From Pseudaminobacter soli (ex Li et al. 2025) (GTDB lineage: Bacteria; Pseudomonadota; Alphaproteobacteria; Rhizobiales; Rhizobiaceae), in contig NZ_JARXVF010000001.1 in NCBI RefSeq assembly GCF_029892515.1, forward strand, positions 1,240,001 to 1,304,000: a stretch of DNA of 64,000 bases. Reading direction: 5' to 3'. A program made the position numbers and the translations under genes. The notes beneath the pieces are model-generated. The model made no database searches. It worked only from the letters and a program-made list of their open reading frames with translations, and was not told where the DNA came from. Positions 31,622 through 40,425 of the stretch are shown one piece after another. Numbering within the stretch: the first letter of the stretch is position 1; the number at the start of each line of letters is the position of its first letter.

Positions 31622-32869
31622 ATGGCCGACACGATGGCCATTGCGCGGGCGGCAGCCGAAACCGCCGCCCGCCAAAGCTACGGCAAGCTCGTTGCCTTTC
31701 TCGCCGCGCGCACCCGCGACGTGGCGGGGGCGGAGGACGCCCTGGCCGACGCCTTCGCCGCAGCGTTGGAGCGCTGGCCGACTGAGGGCGTGCCGGCAAG
31801 GCCCGAAGCCTGGCTGCTGACGGTGGCGCGCCGGCGCAGCATCGACCAGATGCGCCGGCGGCAGACCGGCGTCGCGGCCGAGGACCACCTGCGCCTGATG
31901 GCCGATGAGGTCGAGGCGCAGGCAGCAAGCGAAGGTCTGCCGGACGAGCGGCTTCGCCTGATGTTCACTTGCGCCCATCCGGCCATCGAAGCCGGCATGC
32001 GCGCGCCTTTGATGTTGCAGACCATCCTCGGCCTCGATGCCGCTACCATCGCCTCCGCCTTCCTGGTGCCGCCGGCCACCATGGGGCAGCGGCTGGTGCG
32101 CGCGAAGAGCCGCATCCGCCAGGCGGGCATCCCGTTCCGCGTGCCTGAGCGCGAGGAACTCGACGGGCGCCTCGATGCGGTGCTCGAAGCGATCTATGCG
32201 GCCTATGCCGAAGGCTGGACCGATCCGAACGGCTCGGAAAGCCGCCGCCGGGGCCTTGCCGACGAAGCCATCTGGCTTGGCCGGCTGGTCGTGTCGCTGA
32301 TGCCACAAGAGCCGGAGGCGTTGGGCCTTCTGGCGTTGATGCTGTTTGCGGATTCCCGCCGCCATGCCCGGCGCAGTCCTTACGGCGATTTCGTGCCGCT
32401 CGTCGAGCAGGACACGGCACTTTGGGACACCGCCATGATCGGCGAGGCCGAAACACTTCTGCAGAGTGCTGCGCGCATGGGCAAGGTCGGTCGCTACCAG
32501 CTGGAAGCGGCGATACAATCGGCGCATGCGGCTCGCCTCGATCTAGGCGCCACCGACTGGACGGCTATCGCCAGCCTCTACGCGGCGCTCGGCGCCCTCA
32601 CCCGCTCGCCGGTGGTCGCAGTCAACCACGCCGTCGCCCTGGCACTGGCCGGGCGCGCTGACGAGGCGCTACGCATGCTCGAAGGGGTCGCGGACGACCA
32701 GCGGCTCGCCGAATACCAGCCCTATTGGGCCGCCCGCGCGGAAGTTCTGGAACGCCTCGGCGACCGGACCGCCGCCGCTGCCGCCTGTCACCGCGCCATC
32801 GGTCTCGAACCCGATCCAGCGGTGAGACGGTTCCTGCAGGCCAAGCTGGCCACGCTTACCGCCGAGTGA
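31622..32869 (+). CDS. ECF42-type RNA polymerase sigma factor
   Basis: A 415-residue extracytoplasmic-function sigma factor with a long C-terminal extension. Region 2 includes YGKLVAFLAARTRDVAGAED and PEAWLLTVARRRSIDQMRRR (residues ~20-85); region 4 includes LRLMFTCAHPAI and VPPATMGQRLVRAKSRIRQ (up to about 165). The remaining ~240 residues form TPR-like helical repeats (ALGLLALMLFADSRRHAR, AVALALAGRADEALRMLEG, AEVLERLGDRTAAAAACHRA), typical of ECF42. These factors have no anti-sigma factor and depend on the extension. The start MADTMAIARA is preferred over an upstream GTG inside the DGPF gene. Confidence 0.88.
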   Translation: MADTMAIARAAAETAARQSYGKLVAFLAARTRDVAGAEDALADAFAAALERWPTEGVPARPEAWLLTVARRRSIDQMRRRQTGVAAEDHLRLMADEVEAQAASEGLPDERLRLMFTCAHPAIEAGMRAPLMLQTILGLDAATIASAFLVPPATMGQRLVRAKSRIRQAGIPFRVPEREELDGRLDAVLEAIYAAYAEGWTDPNGSESRRRGLADEAIWLGRLVVSLMPQEPEALGLLALMLFADSRRHARRSPYGDFVPLVEQDTALWDTAMIGEAETLLQSAARMGKVGRYQLEAAIQSAHAARLDLGATDWTAIASLYAALGALTRSPVVAVNHAVALALAGRADEALRMLEGVADDQRLAEYQPYWAARAEVLERLGDRTAAAAACHRAIGLEPDPAVRRFLQAKLATLTAE

Positions 32870-32895
32870 TAGCGGCAGGCCTGCCTGCCGCTATC
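32868..32895. terminator. Perfect 28-bp palindrome between convergent genes
   Basis: GATAGCGGCAGGC and its exact inverse meet around CT. It begins within the sigma factor's stop codon and ends nine bases before the GST stop on the other strand. It probably ends or insulates both transcripts, though neither side has a clear T-run. Confidence 0.55.
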
Positions 32896-32904
32896 GGCGC
32901 TCGC

Positions 32905-33525
32905 TCACCACATTTCGTGGGCGCCGTTCAGCTCTACGATCACCGGATGCTGCCGCAGCGCGGCGCAGACCCGCTCGATATTCGGCCAGGCCTCGCGCGC
33001 CCTTTGGGGCTCGGGGTGCCAGCAATAGAGCATCAGCAGATAGACATCGGCCAGCGACAGGCGGTCGCCCGCCAGCCAATCGCGGCCGTCGAGCGCGCCA
33101 TCGACAATGCCCAGCCCGCGGTCGATCTCCGCCACGGCGGCATCCTCCACGGCGACCTTGCCGTCGGGATCGGCGGTATAGCGCGGCGCATAGTAGCGGC
33201 GCAGGATGGCGGGATAGAGCGTGGACGACATGAACGCCATCCAGCGCAGGAAATCGGCACGTGCCTCTTCGCCTAGACCGGGAGCCAAGCCCGCTTCGGG
33301 GTGACGCTCGCCCAGCAGGATGCAGATGGCCGCGGATTCGGTCATCGTGCCGCCCTCGGGCAGCGCCAGCGCCGGCACCTGGCCGAGCGGGCTGACCTTC
33401 AGGAACTGCGGATCGCCGGCCTCCGACTTGGCCACATTGACCCGTTCATAGGGCACATTGGCGAGCGCAAATGCCGCTTCGGCCACAAAGCCGCCGCTGC
33501 CGGGACGCGTATAAAGTCTGTACAT
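32905..33525 (-). CDS. Glutathione S-transferase family protein
   Basis: A 206-residue two-domain GST. The N-terminal thioredoxin-like domain has MYRLYTRPGSGGFVAEAAFA, the cis-Pro region GQVPALALPEGGTMTES and the glutathione-contact Glu-Ser. The C-terminal helical domain carries DWLAGDRLSLADVYLLMLYC, the conserved N-capping box. The class cannot be fixed; it is like rhizobial GSTs of the YfcG/Beta type. It lies downstream of cysK on the same strand with a 116-bp gap. The ribosome site GGGGAGGA is partly inside a hairpin. Confidence 0.85.
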   Translation of the reverse strand: MYRLYTRPGSGGFVAEAAFALANVPYERVNVAKSEAGDPQFLKVSPLGQVPALALPEGGTMTESAAICILLGERHPEAGLAPGLGEEARADFLRWMAFMSSTLYPAILRRYYAPRYTADPDGKVAVEDAAVAEIDRGLGIVDGALDGRDWLAGDRLSLADVYLLMLYCWHPEPQRAREAWPNIERVCAALRQHPVIVELNGAHEMW

Positions 33526-33528
33526 GAA

Positions 33529-33559
33529 GTCCTCCCCACCGGCCTATCGCCGGTTGGGG
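33529..33559 (-). promoter_or_regulatory. Hairpin overlapping the GST ribosome site
   Basis: On the minus strand CCCCAACCGGC pairs with GCCGGTGGGG (one bulged base) around GATAG, and the last four G of the 3' arm begin the ribosome site GGGGAGGAC nine bases before the start codon. Folding would partly hide the site. Confidence 0.45.
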
Positions 33560-33641
33560 AGATTTGACAACAAAAGACCGGCCACTCAACCGGGTTAGCC
33601 TCTCGCCACACCGGTTTTTTCGGCGATCCAGGAGTTGCGGC

Positions 33642-34622
33642 TTAACCGCCAAGTCCTTCGAACAGCGCCGTCGAGAGGTAGCGCTCGGCAAAGTCGGGAA
33701 TGACCACGACGATATTCTTGCCGGCGTTTTCCGGCCGTGCACCGACGATGCTCGCCGCATGCAGCGCCGCGCCGGAGGAGATGCCGACCGGCACGCCTTC
33801 GAGCTGGGCCAGCAGGCGCGAGGCAGCAAATGCGTCCTCGTTGGTGACGCGCACGATCTCGTCATAGATCGAGGTGTCGAGCACCTTCGGCGCAAAGCCC
33901 GCGCCGATGCCCTGGATCTTGTGCGGACCCGGCTGGCCGCCGGACAGAACCGGCGAGGCTTCCGGCTCGACGGCCACGACCTTCACGTCGGGCTTGCGCT
34001 GCTTCAGCACCTGGCCGACGCCGGTGATGGTGCCGCCGGTGCCGATGCCGGAAATCAGGATATCCACTTCGCCACGGGTGTCGTTCCAGATTTCCTCGGC
34101 CGTCGTGCGGCGATGCACTTCCGGGTTGGCCGGGTTTTCGAACTGCTGCGGAATGACCGCACCGGGAATGGAAGCGGCCAGTTCGTCGGCCTTGGCGATG
34201 GCGCCCTTCATGCCCTTGGCGCCCTCGGTCAGCACCAGTTCAGCACCCAGCAGCGCCAGCATCTTGCGGCGCTCGATCGACATGGTCTCGGGCATGGTGA
34301 GGATGAGGCGGTAGCCCTTGGCGGCGGCGGTGAAGGCGAGCGCAATGCCGGTATTGCCCGAGGTCGGCTCGATCAGCGTGGTCTTGCCAGGCGTGATCTT
34401 GCCCGCCGCTTCAAGCGTCTCGATCATGGCCACGCCGATGCGGTCCTTGACGCTGGCGATCGGGTTGAAGAATTCGAGCTTGGCGATGAGATTGGCGACG
34501 ATGCCCTTCTCCTTGGCGAACTTGTCGAGCCGGACCAGAGGCGTGTCGCCGATCGTCTCGGTGATCGAGCCGTAGATACGGCCACGGCCGGGCGCGCGCG
34601 TGTCGAGAGCGGGCTTGTTCAT
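33642..34622 (-). CDS. cysK: Cysteine synthase A (O-acetylserine sulfhydrylase)
   Basis: A 326-residue PLP enzyme making cysteine from O-acetylserine and sulfide in the cytoplasm. The PLP lysine is Lys59 in [11 protein letters not shown]; the acetate-loop TSGNTG is at 87-92; the phosphate-binding glycines are [19 protein letters not shown] near residue 270 completes the cofactor site. The start [12 protein letters not shown] has GGAGCAGC upstream; longer readings run into the promoter region. Length and motifs fit CysK rather than CysM or cystathionine synthase. A perfect 23-bp palindrome lies about 170 bases upstream. Confidence 0.94.
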   Translation of the reverse strand: MNKPALDTRAPGRGRIYGSITETIGDTPLVRLDKFAKEKGIVANLIAKLEFFNPIASVKDRIGVAMIETLEAAGKITPGKTTLIEPTSGNTGIALAFTAAAKGYRLILTMPETMSIERRKMLALLGAELVLTEGAKGMKGAIAKADELAASIPGAVIPQQFENPANPEVHRRTTAEEIWNDTRGEVDILISGIGTGGTITGVGQVLKQRKPDVKVVAVEPEASPVLSGGQPGPHKIQGIGAGFAPKVLDTSIYDEIVRVTNEDAFAASRLLAQLEGVPVGISSGAALHAASIVGARPENAGKNIVVVIPDFAERYLSTALFEGLGG

Positions 34623-34793
34623 TATTGCTGCTCCAATCGTATTGCCTGAAACTGATGGATGCCGTTGTTTGGACGCATGATCCCCTCCGAAAAGCTGCAA
34701 CCTTTCGGGACCATGCTCTAAGCATAGGGCGCTTGCCGAAAAAACCGAGCGGCAGGCATACAGAAATGCCCGTCGCAACAGATTTTTGTTCTC

Positions 34794-34816
34794 AATTCTA
34801 TTTCAGAAATAGAATT
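34794..34816. promoter_or_regulatory. Perfect AT-rich 23-bp palindrome between cysK and a LysE gene
   Basis: Arms AATTCTATTTC and GAAATAGAATT meet around a single A. The inner TATTTCAGAAATA also fits T-N11-A. It lies 20 bases after the LysE-type stop and 172 bases upstream of cysK, both transcribed leftward. No T-run follows, so an operator is more likely than a terminator. Confidence 0.45.
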
Positions 34817-34836
34817 CCATACCGGATATCGGCAGA

Positions 34837-35451
34837 TCAGCGTGCTGCTATCGCTGCCGCCGCGCCGGCCATGAAGGCCGCCGCCGTGCGGTTCAGCGCC
34901 TTCAAGGCGCGCGGCGTCTTGAGCAGCCAGCGCGCCTTGGCGGCGAGCGCCAGATAGGGCACGAGCACGAGAAGCAGCACCGTCACCGTGACGCCGGCGA
35001 GAACCGCATAGTCGAAAAGCGTGATGGTGCGCAGGTCGACCAGCGTCGGCGTCAGCGCGAGATAGAAGATCATCGTCTTGGGGTTGCCCAGCGTGACGGT
35101 GAGCCCCGACAGGAAGGCCGAAAACAGGCCGCCCTTGCCGCGGCGCGCCTCGATATTCTCGGGCGTGATGCCGCTCCGCCAGAAGGTCCAGGCGAGATAG
35201 GCAAGATAGCCAACACCCAGCCACTTGATGACCAGGAACACCTCGCCAAAAGCCTGCGCCACCAGCGCGAGCCCCAGAACGGTCGCCGTCAGATAGGTGA
35301 GATCGCCCACGACGAGGCCGAGCGACATGGCCAGCGCCGAGCGAAAGCCCGAACCGAGCGCCCGGGCGATCAGTGCGGTCAGCCCCGGACCGGGAATGGC
35401 GGCGGCAACGGCAAGCGCGCCGGCATAGGCGAGAAATCCAGCAAAGGTCAT
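34837..35451 (-). CDS. LysE/RhtB-family amino acid exporter
   Basis: A 204-residue inner-membrane exporter with about six spans. The N-terminal signature is FLAYAGALAVAAAIPGPGLT followed by LIARALGSGFRSALAMSLGL, with the PGP motif typical of LysE/RhtB proteins. The second conserved block is AFLSGLTVTLGNPKTMIFYL (NPK). The start MTFAGFLAY is preferred over a longer ATG without homology-like sequence. Substrate unknown; neighbouring cysK makes an O-acetylserine/cysteine exporter conceivable but this is only a suggestion. Confidence 0.85.
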   Translation of the reverse strand: MTFAGFLAYAGALAVAAAIPGPGLTALIARALGSGFRSALAMSLGLVVGDLTYLTATVLGLALVAQAFGEVFLVIKWLGVGYLAYLAWTFWRSGITPENIEARRGKGGLFSAFLSGLTVTLGNPKTMIFYLALTPTLVDLRTITLFDYAVLAGVTVTVLLLVLVPYLALAAKARWLLKTPRALKALNRTAAAFMAGAAAAIAAR

Positions 35452-35642
35452 GGGAACAGTGGCTCGTGAGCGGTCAGACAAAGGGTGCCAAGACAATCGC
35501 ACGCCTGCCGGCCGTTGCAAATGGGCCAGCGTCAAAACTTCGCGCAGTGCCAAGGCCCCGGTGCGAGATCAAATAATCCGGAACCGGGAAGATGCGCCGC
35601 CTTTCAGCGTTATGCCCTTTGTCGAGGCGTAGCGGAACGACA

Positions 35643-36248
35643 ATGCTTCGCAATCGGGACACTTCCTACGGGCTGGTGGCGATCACGATCCACTGGACGA
35701 TCGCAGCGCTTTTTGTCGGCCAGATGCTGCTCGGCCTTGCGCCGCGATGGACGCACAGCATGGCGCTGCAATTCACGCTCATCCAATGGCACAAATCCTT
35801 CGGCTTCCTCATTCTGGCGCTGGCCGCACTCCGGCTGGCTTGGGCGCTTCTCAACAAATGGCCGCGCCGCCCGGTCGCCATCGAAAGGGGCGAATGGCTG
35901 GCTGCCAAGACCGTGCAAGGCTCGCTCTATGCGCTGATGCTGGTGGTGCCGCTGACCGGCTGGGCGCTGGTTTCCACCTCCACGCTCGATGTGCCGAGCT
36001 TCGCCTTCAACATGGTCGTCATTCCCGACCTGCCGATGGCGAGATCGGAGGCGACCGAAGACTTCTGGCGTGTGACGCACCAATGGCTGGCGTATGCTAC
36101 CGCAGTGATCGCCACCGGGCACATGCTGGCGGCGCTGAGACATGAATTCTGGCTGGGCGACGGCGTGTTGAAACGCATGTGGCCAGCGCGGAGGGATGAG
36201 CGAAGCGGGGACCAGACCAAACGGCGGCACACTGCCGCCAGGAGGTAA
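35643..36248 (+). CDS. Cytochrome b561
   Basis: A 201-residue di-heme membrane cytochrome with four spans. Probable heme ligands are His17 in ITIHWTIAALF, a His in IQWHKSFGFLIL, and His residues in VTHQWLAYATAVIATGHML. Superoxide or quinone oxidation has been shown for E. coli CybB-type members. The C-terminal tail is basic. Two bases separate its stop from the following YceI gene, and the same b561-YceI pairing occurs in E. coli (yceJ-yceI). The start MLRNRDTSYG is internal to a longer frame. Confidence 0.87.
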   Translation: MLRNRDTSYGLVAITIHWTIAALFVGQMLLGLAPRWTHSMALQFTLIQWHKSFGFLILALAALRLAWALLNKWPRRPVAIERGEWLAAKTVQGSLYALMLVVPLTGWALVSTSTLDVPSFAFNMVVIPDLPMARSEATEDFWRVTHQWLAYATAVIATGHMLAALRHEFWLGDGVLKRMWPARRDERSGDQTKRRHTAARR

Positions 36249-36250
36249 GC

Positions 36251-36838
36251 ATGTCCTATAGAACTACCAATTCCATATCGAGTGCCGGGCTTGCGCTGGC
36301 GCTTTTCTGCTTCACGGGTGCGGTGCAGGCCGACCCGCTTGCGGAGGCGGCAGGCGAGTATCGCATCGAACCGTCCTCGCATATCGGCTTTCGCGTGGAG
36401 AAGGTCGGCAGAGGCTACCTCGCCGGCGACTTCAGCAAGTTCCGTGGAAACTTCCGCATCGATGGGCACGACGTCGGCAGGTCGAATGTCGACTTCGTCG
36501 TTATGCCGGCCAGCGTGAGAACCGGCGAGGCGAGAATGGAGAATTTTCTGCGTTCGGATGCCCTTTTCGACGTGGACGCCTATCCGGAAATCGTGTTCCG
36601 CTCCACCAGCGTGCGGCAGACGGGGCCTGACAGCGCCATCATCGAAGGTGACCTGACCGCCCATGGCAGGACGAACAAGGCAGCATTCGTCGCCACCGTC
36701 GGCCAGCGCAGCGGCCGCGACATCAGCTTCCACGTGCAGGGCAGCATTTCGCGCTCCGACTACGGGATGGATGCCGGCCAGTCGATCTATTCGAACCAGG
36801 TGGAATTTGACATGCAGTTGCAGGGGAGCCGCGGCTAG
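36251..36838 (+). CDS. YceI-family periplasmic protein
   Basis: A 195-residue lipocalin-like protein with a signal peptide (residues 1-27, ending VQA before DPLA). The YceI body is evident from YRIEPSSHIGFRVEKVGRGY, GDFSKFRGNFRIDG, RMENFLRSDALFDVDAYPEI and FRSTSVRQTGPDSAIIEGDL. Members bind isoprenoid lipids such as polyprenyl quinone. Coupled to cytochrome b561, it may carry a quinone for that cytochrome. Ribosome site AGGAGG is strong. It converges on a small gene with only three bases between the stops. Confidence 0.9.
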   Translation: MSYRTTNSISSAGLALALFCFTGAVQADPLAEAAGEYRIEPSSHIGFRVEKVGRGYLAGDFSKFRGNFRIDGHDVGRSNVDFVVMPASVRTGEARMENFLRSDALFDVDAYPEIVFRSTSVRQTGPDSAIIEGDLTAHGRTNKAAFVATVGQRSGRDISFHVQGSISRSDYGMDAGQSIYSNQVEFDMQLQGSRG

Positions 36839-36841
36839 CCC

Positions 36842-37045
36842 CTAGGCCTTGCCGCCGGCCGTATCAAACCCCGCATCGAGCTTCTTCTCGAGCTCGACCA
36901 GATCGTCCGGCAGCGGCATGCCCATCGCACGAAATTCGTTGAGCTTTTCGCGAAGACGCTCCTGAACCTCATGAGCGTCTTGCGGCTGGTCGACCATCTG
37001 CTGCATCAGGAAGCCGATCTGTGCCTTGAGTTCTTCCAGTGCCAT
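36842..37045 (-). CDS. Small conserved helical protein
   Basis: A 67-residue acidic, mostly helical protein (MALEELKAQIGFLMQQMVDQ, then VQERLREKLNEFRAMGMPLP, DDLVELEKKLDAG). A strong AGGAGG ribosome site seven bases upstream supports real translation. The heptad pattern suggests a short coiled coil. No family function is known. It lies 34 bases downstream of the DUF2189 gene on the same strand and may share its transcript. Confidence 0.65.
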   Translation of the reverse strand: MALEELKAQIGFLMQQMVDQPQDAHEVQERLREKLNEFRAMGMPLPDDLVELEKKLDAGFDTAGGKA

Positions 37046-37079
37046 CCCGGCCTCCTGAAATCGTTGGGTCGTCAGCGTC

Positions 37080-37922
37080 TCACACGCCCGCCGTGAAACT
37101 CTGCGTCGCCCGTTTGCTGGCTGTCGGGTTGGGCTCGATCACCTTGCGATAGAGGTGCCATGTGGCATGACCCAGGATCGGGATGACCACCGCCAGCCCG
37201 GCGAAGAACGGGATGGAGCCGAGCACCAGGCAGACCGCGACGATCAAACCCCAATACAGCATCGGCAGCGGGTTGGTCATGACCGAACGCGCCGAGGCCT
37301 CCACGGCAGCCACCACGCCGACGTCGCGGTCGAGCAACAGCGGAAATGCGATGACCGTGGTGGCGAGCGCGACGACGGCGAATGCAAGCCCGATCAAATT
37401 GCCCCAGATGATCAGCTGATGCCCCTGCTGGGTGTAGAAGACCTCATGCAGCAACAGGCTCATCGAGGCAGGAGCCGCCGGCCCGAAGAGAGAGACATAG
37501 AGCGCCTTGGCAACCAGCAGCCAGCCGATGAAGAGCGCGAAAAGCCAGATGCCGACGACCGCGATGGACGGCAGCGCCGACGAATGGCGGACATCGAAGG
37601 CATGGCGCCAGGACGTATCGATGCCGTGTTCGCGCCGGCGGCTGATCTCATAAAGGCCGAGCGCGGCGATCGGCCCAAGCAGGGCAAAGCCCGACATCAG
37701 CGGAAACAGCAGTGGCAGGGCATTGTTGCCCGAGGTCCACGAGATCAGGAAAACGCCGACGATCGGATAGATCAGGCACAGAAAGACGTAATGCGACGGC
37801 TTTTCCCAAAAATCCTCCGCGCCCTCGCGGAACGCGGCGTTGACATCGGAAAAGTGGATCTTGCGTATCGCCACCCGGTTATAGCCCTCGGTAGCGCCTG
37901 CCATGACATGAAAGCCCGCCAT
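37080..37922 (-). CDS. DUF2189 integral membrane protein
   Basis: A 280-residue membrane protein with six predicted spans. DUF2189 features are VRHSSALPSIAVVGIWLFAL, the opening RKIHFSDVNAAFREGAEDFW, and repeated Phe/Tyr-rich segments such as SHYVFLCLIYPIVGVFLISW. The role is unknown; neighbours of homologues are often respiratory genes. The start MAGFHVMAG has GGAGG seven bases upstream. The 154-base gap to hrcA upstream holds no other gene signal. Confidence 0.82.
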   Translation of the reverse strand: MAGFHVMAGATEGYNRVAIRKIHFSDVNAAFREGAEDFWEKPSHYVFLCLIYPIVGVFLISWTSGNNALPLLFPLMSGFALLGPIAALGLYEISRRREHGIDTSWRHAFDVRHSSALPSIAVVGIWLFALFIGWLLVAKALYVSLFGPAAPASMSLLLHEVFYTQQGHQLIIWGNLIGLAFAVVALATTVIAFPLLLDRDVGVVAAVEASARSVMTNPLPMLYWGLIVAVCLVLGSIPFFAGLAVVIPILGHATWHLYRKVIEPNPTASKRATQSFTAGV

Positions 37923-38076
37923 TGCCGTTCCTCCACAGTTGGACACGGCCGTCGGAAAGCATCCTGGCGCACGAGAAAGCCGCCACGACGAACCGCGACC
38001 CGCACACGCCGATCATACTCAATCGGGCGGGGCTTGTCGCCTCACGAACGTTTCAAGGATCGCGGGGGTTCCGTTA

Positions 38077-39147
38077 TCAGCGGACCAGGCGGGAGATGAG
38101 CTGGGCGGTGTAGTCGACCATCGGCACGATGCGTGCATAGTTCAGCCGGGTCGGCCCAATCACGCCGAGCGCGCCGATGACGCGAGCATCCTTGTCGCGA
38201 TAGGGCGCGACCACCAACGAGGAGCCCGACAGCGAAAACAGCTTGTTCTCCGAGCCGATGAAGATGCGCACGCCCGACCCCGCCTCGGCGAGATCGAGAA
38301 GCTGGACCATGCTCTCCTGCGTCTCCAGGTCCTCGAACAGATGCTTGAGCAGATCGATGTCGGCCTGGGCGGTGAGGTTTTCCAGAAGATTGGCGCGGCC
38401 GCGCACGATGAGGCGCACCGGCAGACCGCTTTCCGCGCCGGCCCAGACTGCAAGGCCCTGCTCCACCAGTTCCTGCGACAGCGTGTCGAGCGCGGCCTGC
38501 GTTTCCAGCTTGCGGCGCCCGATCTCGGCCTTGGCCTCGACCAGCGTGAGGCCACGGACATGGGCGGTGAGATAGTTCGACGCCTCGATGAGTTGCGAGG
38601 CGGTGACGCCGGCGGGCAGCTCCACTACCCGGTTTTCCACGTCGCCGTTCTGCGAGACCATGATGGCGAGCGCCCGACCCGGATCGAGCTGGATGAACTC
38701 AATGTGCTTCAGCGGCACTTCGTTCTTGGCCGCCAGAACCAGGCCCGCCCCGCGCGACAGGCCCGACAGCATCTGGCTGGCATCGATGAGCATTTGCTCC
38801 AGCGTGGCGCCGGTGCCGGCGGCCTTGAGCTGGGTCTCGATGGTGCGGCGCTCGTCCTCGGCGAGGTCGCCGATCTCCATGAAGGCGTCGACGAAGAAGC
38901 GCAGGCCCTGCTGCGTAGGCAGGCGGCCGGCCGAGATGTGCGGCGCATAGATGAGCCCGAGCTGCTCGAGGTCGCTCATGACGTTGCGCACGGTCGCCGC
39001 CGACAGCGTGGCCGGCATCATACGCGACAGATTACGCGAGCCCACGGGCTCGCCGTCGCGAAGATAAGACTCGACGATGCGGCGGAAAATCTCGCGCGAG
39101 CGCATATCAAGTGAGTGCAATATCGGATCCGGCATTGGCTTCGTCAT
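38077..39147 (-). CDS. hrcA: Heat-inducible transcription repressor HrcA
   Basis: A 356-residue repressor of the HrcA family, which binds CIRCE elements upstream of groESL. The N-terminal winged helix has MRSREIFRRIVESYLRDGEP and SAATVRNVMSDLEQLGLIYA; the GAF-like and dimerisation parts include PHISAGRLPTQQGLRFFVD and YARIVPMVDYTAQLISRLV at the C-terminus. It is divergent from rph, the usual rhizobial arrangement. No CIRCE sequence is visible in its own leader. In many alphaproteobacteria grpE follows hrcA; here a DUF2189 gene follows instead. Confidence 0.95.
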   Translation of the reverse strand: MTKPMPDPILHSLDMRSREIFRRIVESYLRDGEPVGSRNLSRMMPATLSAATVRNVMSDLEQLGLIYAPHISAGRLPTQQGLRFFVDAFMEIGDLAEDERRTIETQLKAAGTGATLEQMLIDASQMLSGLSRGAGLVLAAKNEVPLKHIEFIQLDPGRALAIMVSQNGDVENRVVELPAGVTASQLIEASNYLTAHVRGLTLVEAKAEIGRRKLETQAALDTLSQELVEQGLAVWAGAESGLPVRLIVRGRANLLENLTAQADIDLLKHLFEDLETQESMVQLLDLAEAGSGVRIFIGSENKLFSLSGSSLVVAPYRDKDARVIGALGVIGPTRLNYARIVPMVDYTAQLISRLVR

Positions 39148-39172
39148 CGATTCAACAAACCTCCGGAATCAA

Positions 39173-39200
39173 GATATAGATTCACATGGGCCTAACACAA
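39173..39200 (-). promoter_or_regulatory. Candidate hrcA promoter
   Basis: On the minus strand TTGTGT (39200-39195) and TATATC (39178-39173) are 16 bases apart, 26 bases upstream of the hrcA start codon. CGGAGG follows as a ribosome site. Only moderate matches to consensus. Confidence 0.35.
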
Positions 39201-39290
39201 CCTCGGCAAGCTGCCCGGTTTTCCTTTGCGCCGGGGCTTGCATGGGGCTACAAGCCGCCTCGAATCCAGCTCTCGTACGGAAAGAACCGC

Positions 39291-40007
39291 ATGCGCCCCT
39301 CCAAACGCCAACCCGACGAAATGCGCGCCATCTCGTTCGAGCGCAATGTTTCCAAGCACGCCGAAGGCTCCTGCCTGGTCAAGTTCGGCGACACGCATGT
39401 CCTGTGCACGGCAAGCCTTGAGGAAAAGGTGCCGGGCTGGATGCGCAACACCGGCAAGGGTTGGGTGACGGCCGAATACGGCATGCTGCCGCGCGCCACC
39501 GGCGATCGCATGCGCCGCGAGGCGGCCGCCGGCAAGCAGGGCGGACGCACGCTGGAAATCCAGCGGCTGATCGGCCGCTCGCTGCGCGCCGTGGTCGACA
39601 TGCAAGCGCTGGGCGAAGTGCAGATCACGGTGGACTGCGACGTGCTGCAGGCCGATGGCGGCACGCGCACCGCAGCCATCACCGGCGGCTGGGTGGCGTT
39701 GCACGACTGCCTGCGCTGGATGGAAGCCCGCCAGATGGTTTCGGTCTCCAAGGCTCTCAAGGACCACGTCGCGGCAATCTCCTGCGGCATCTATGAGGGC
39801 CAGCCGGTGATCGACCTCGACTATCTGGAAGACTCCGCGGCCGGCACCGACGCCAATTTCGTCATGACCGGCAAGGGCGGCATCGTCGAGATCCAGGGCA
39901 CGGCCGAGGGCGCGCCCTTCACCGAAGAAGAATTCGCCAATCTGATGGCGCTGGCCAAGAAGGGTATTTCGCGGCTGGTGAGCCTGCAGCAGATGGCGGT
40001 GGCCTGA
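39291..40007 (+). CDS. rph: Ribonuclease PH
   Basis: A 238-residue phosphorolytic 3'-5' exoribonuclease that trims tRNA 3' ends. Recognised from [60 protein letters not shown] and the phosphate site [20 protein letters not shown]. The catalytic region [20 protein letters not shown] is intact. The start MRPSKRQ matches the family; a longer frame begins 105 bases earlier without support. It opens the rph, VOC, rdgB, hemW run, with near-zero gaps. Confidence 0.96.
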   Translation: MRPSKRQPDEMRAISFERNVSKHAEGSCLVKFGDTHVLCTASLEEKVPGWMRNTGKGWVTAEYGMLPRATGDRMRREAAAGKQGGRTLEIQRLIGRSLRAVVDMQALGEVQITVDCDVLQADGGTRTAAITGGWVALHDCLRWMEARQMVSVSKALKDHVAAISCGIYEGQPVIDLDYLEDSAAGTDANFVMTGKGGIVEIQGTAEGAPFTEEEFANLMALAKKGISRLVSLQQMAVA

Positions 40008-40014
40008 GCCAGCG

Positions 40015-40425
40015 ATGCGCCCCTCCGCCATCCTCGAAAGCGCCCTCTACGTCGACGACCTCGACGCGGCAGAGGCGTTCTACGGCGATGTGATGGGGCT
40101 GGAGCGCATTGCCAAGGTGCCGGGCCGGCACGTCTTCTTCCGCTGCGGGCAAGGCGTGCTGCTGCTGTTCAACGCGGACGCCACCCGTCACCCGCCGGCG
40201 CCGGACGCGAAACTTCCGGTGCCGCCGCATGGCACGGTTGGCCAGGGGCACCTCTGCTTTTCCGGCACCGCCGATGAAGTTGCGCAGTGGAAGGCCCATC
40301 TGGAGGCCAAGAGCATCGCCATCGAAGCCGATTTCGAATGGCCGAGCGGTGGCCGTTCCATCTATTTTCGCGATCCTTCCGGCAATTCGCTGGAGATCGC
40401 CGAACCACGTATCTGGGGTATCTGA
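40015..40425 (+). CDS. VOC/glyoxalase-like metalloprotein
   Basis: A 136-residue vicinal-oxygen-chelate protein with two beta-alpha-beta-beta-beta modules: SALYVDDLDAAEAFYGDVMG, RHVFFRCGQGVLLLFN, GHLCFSGTADEVAQWKAHLE and GRSIYFRDPSGNSLEIAEP. Conserved metal-type residues include His in GQGHLCF and Glu in SLEIAE. It could be a glyoxalase, bleomycin-resistance-like or dioxygenase protein. The gene starts seven bases after rph and its stop directly touches the rdgB start, an insertion in a usually conserved rph-rdgB neighbourhood. Confidence 0.85.
   Translation: MRPSAILESALYVDDLDAAEAFYGDVMGLERIAKVPGRHVFFRCGQGVLLLFNADATRHPPAPDAKLPVPPHGTVGQGHLCFSGTADEVAQWKAHLEAKSIAIEADFEWPSGGRSIYFRDPSGNSLEIAEPRIWGI

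Noticed and set aside
34794-34816. Palindrome as terminator of the LysE-type gene
   Set aside because: The stem is AT-rich, the loop would be too tight and no T-run follows on the transcribed strand.
39148-39290. CIRCE element in the hrcA/rph spacer
   Set aside because: The conserved TTAGCACTC-N9-GAGTGCTAA sequence is not present.
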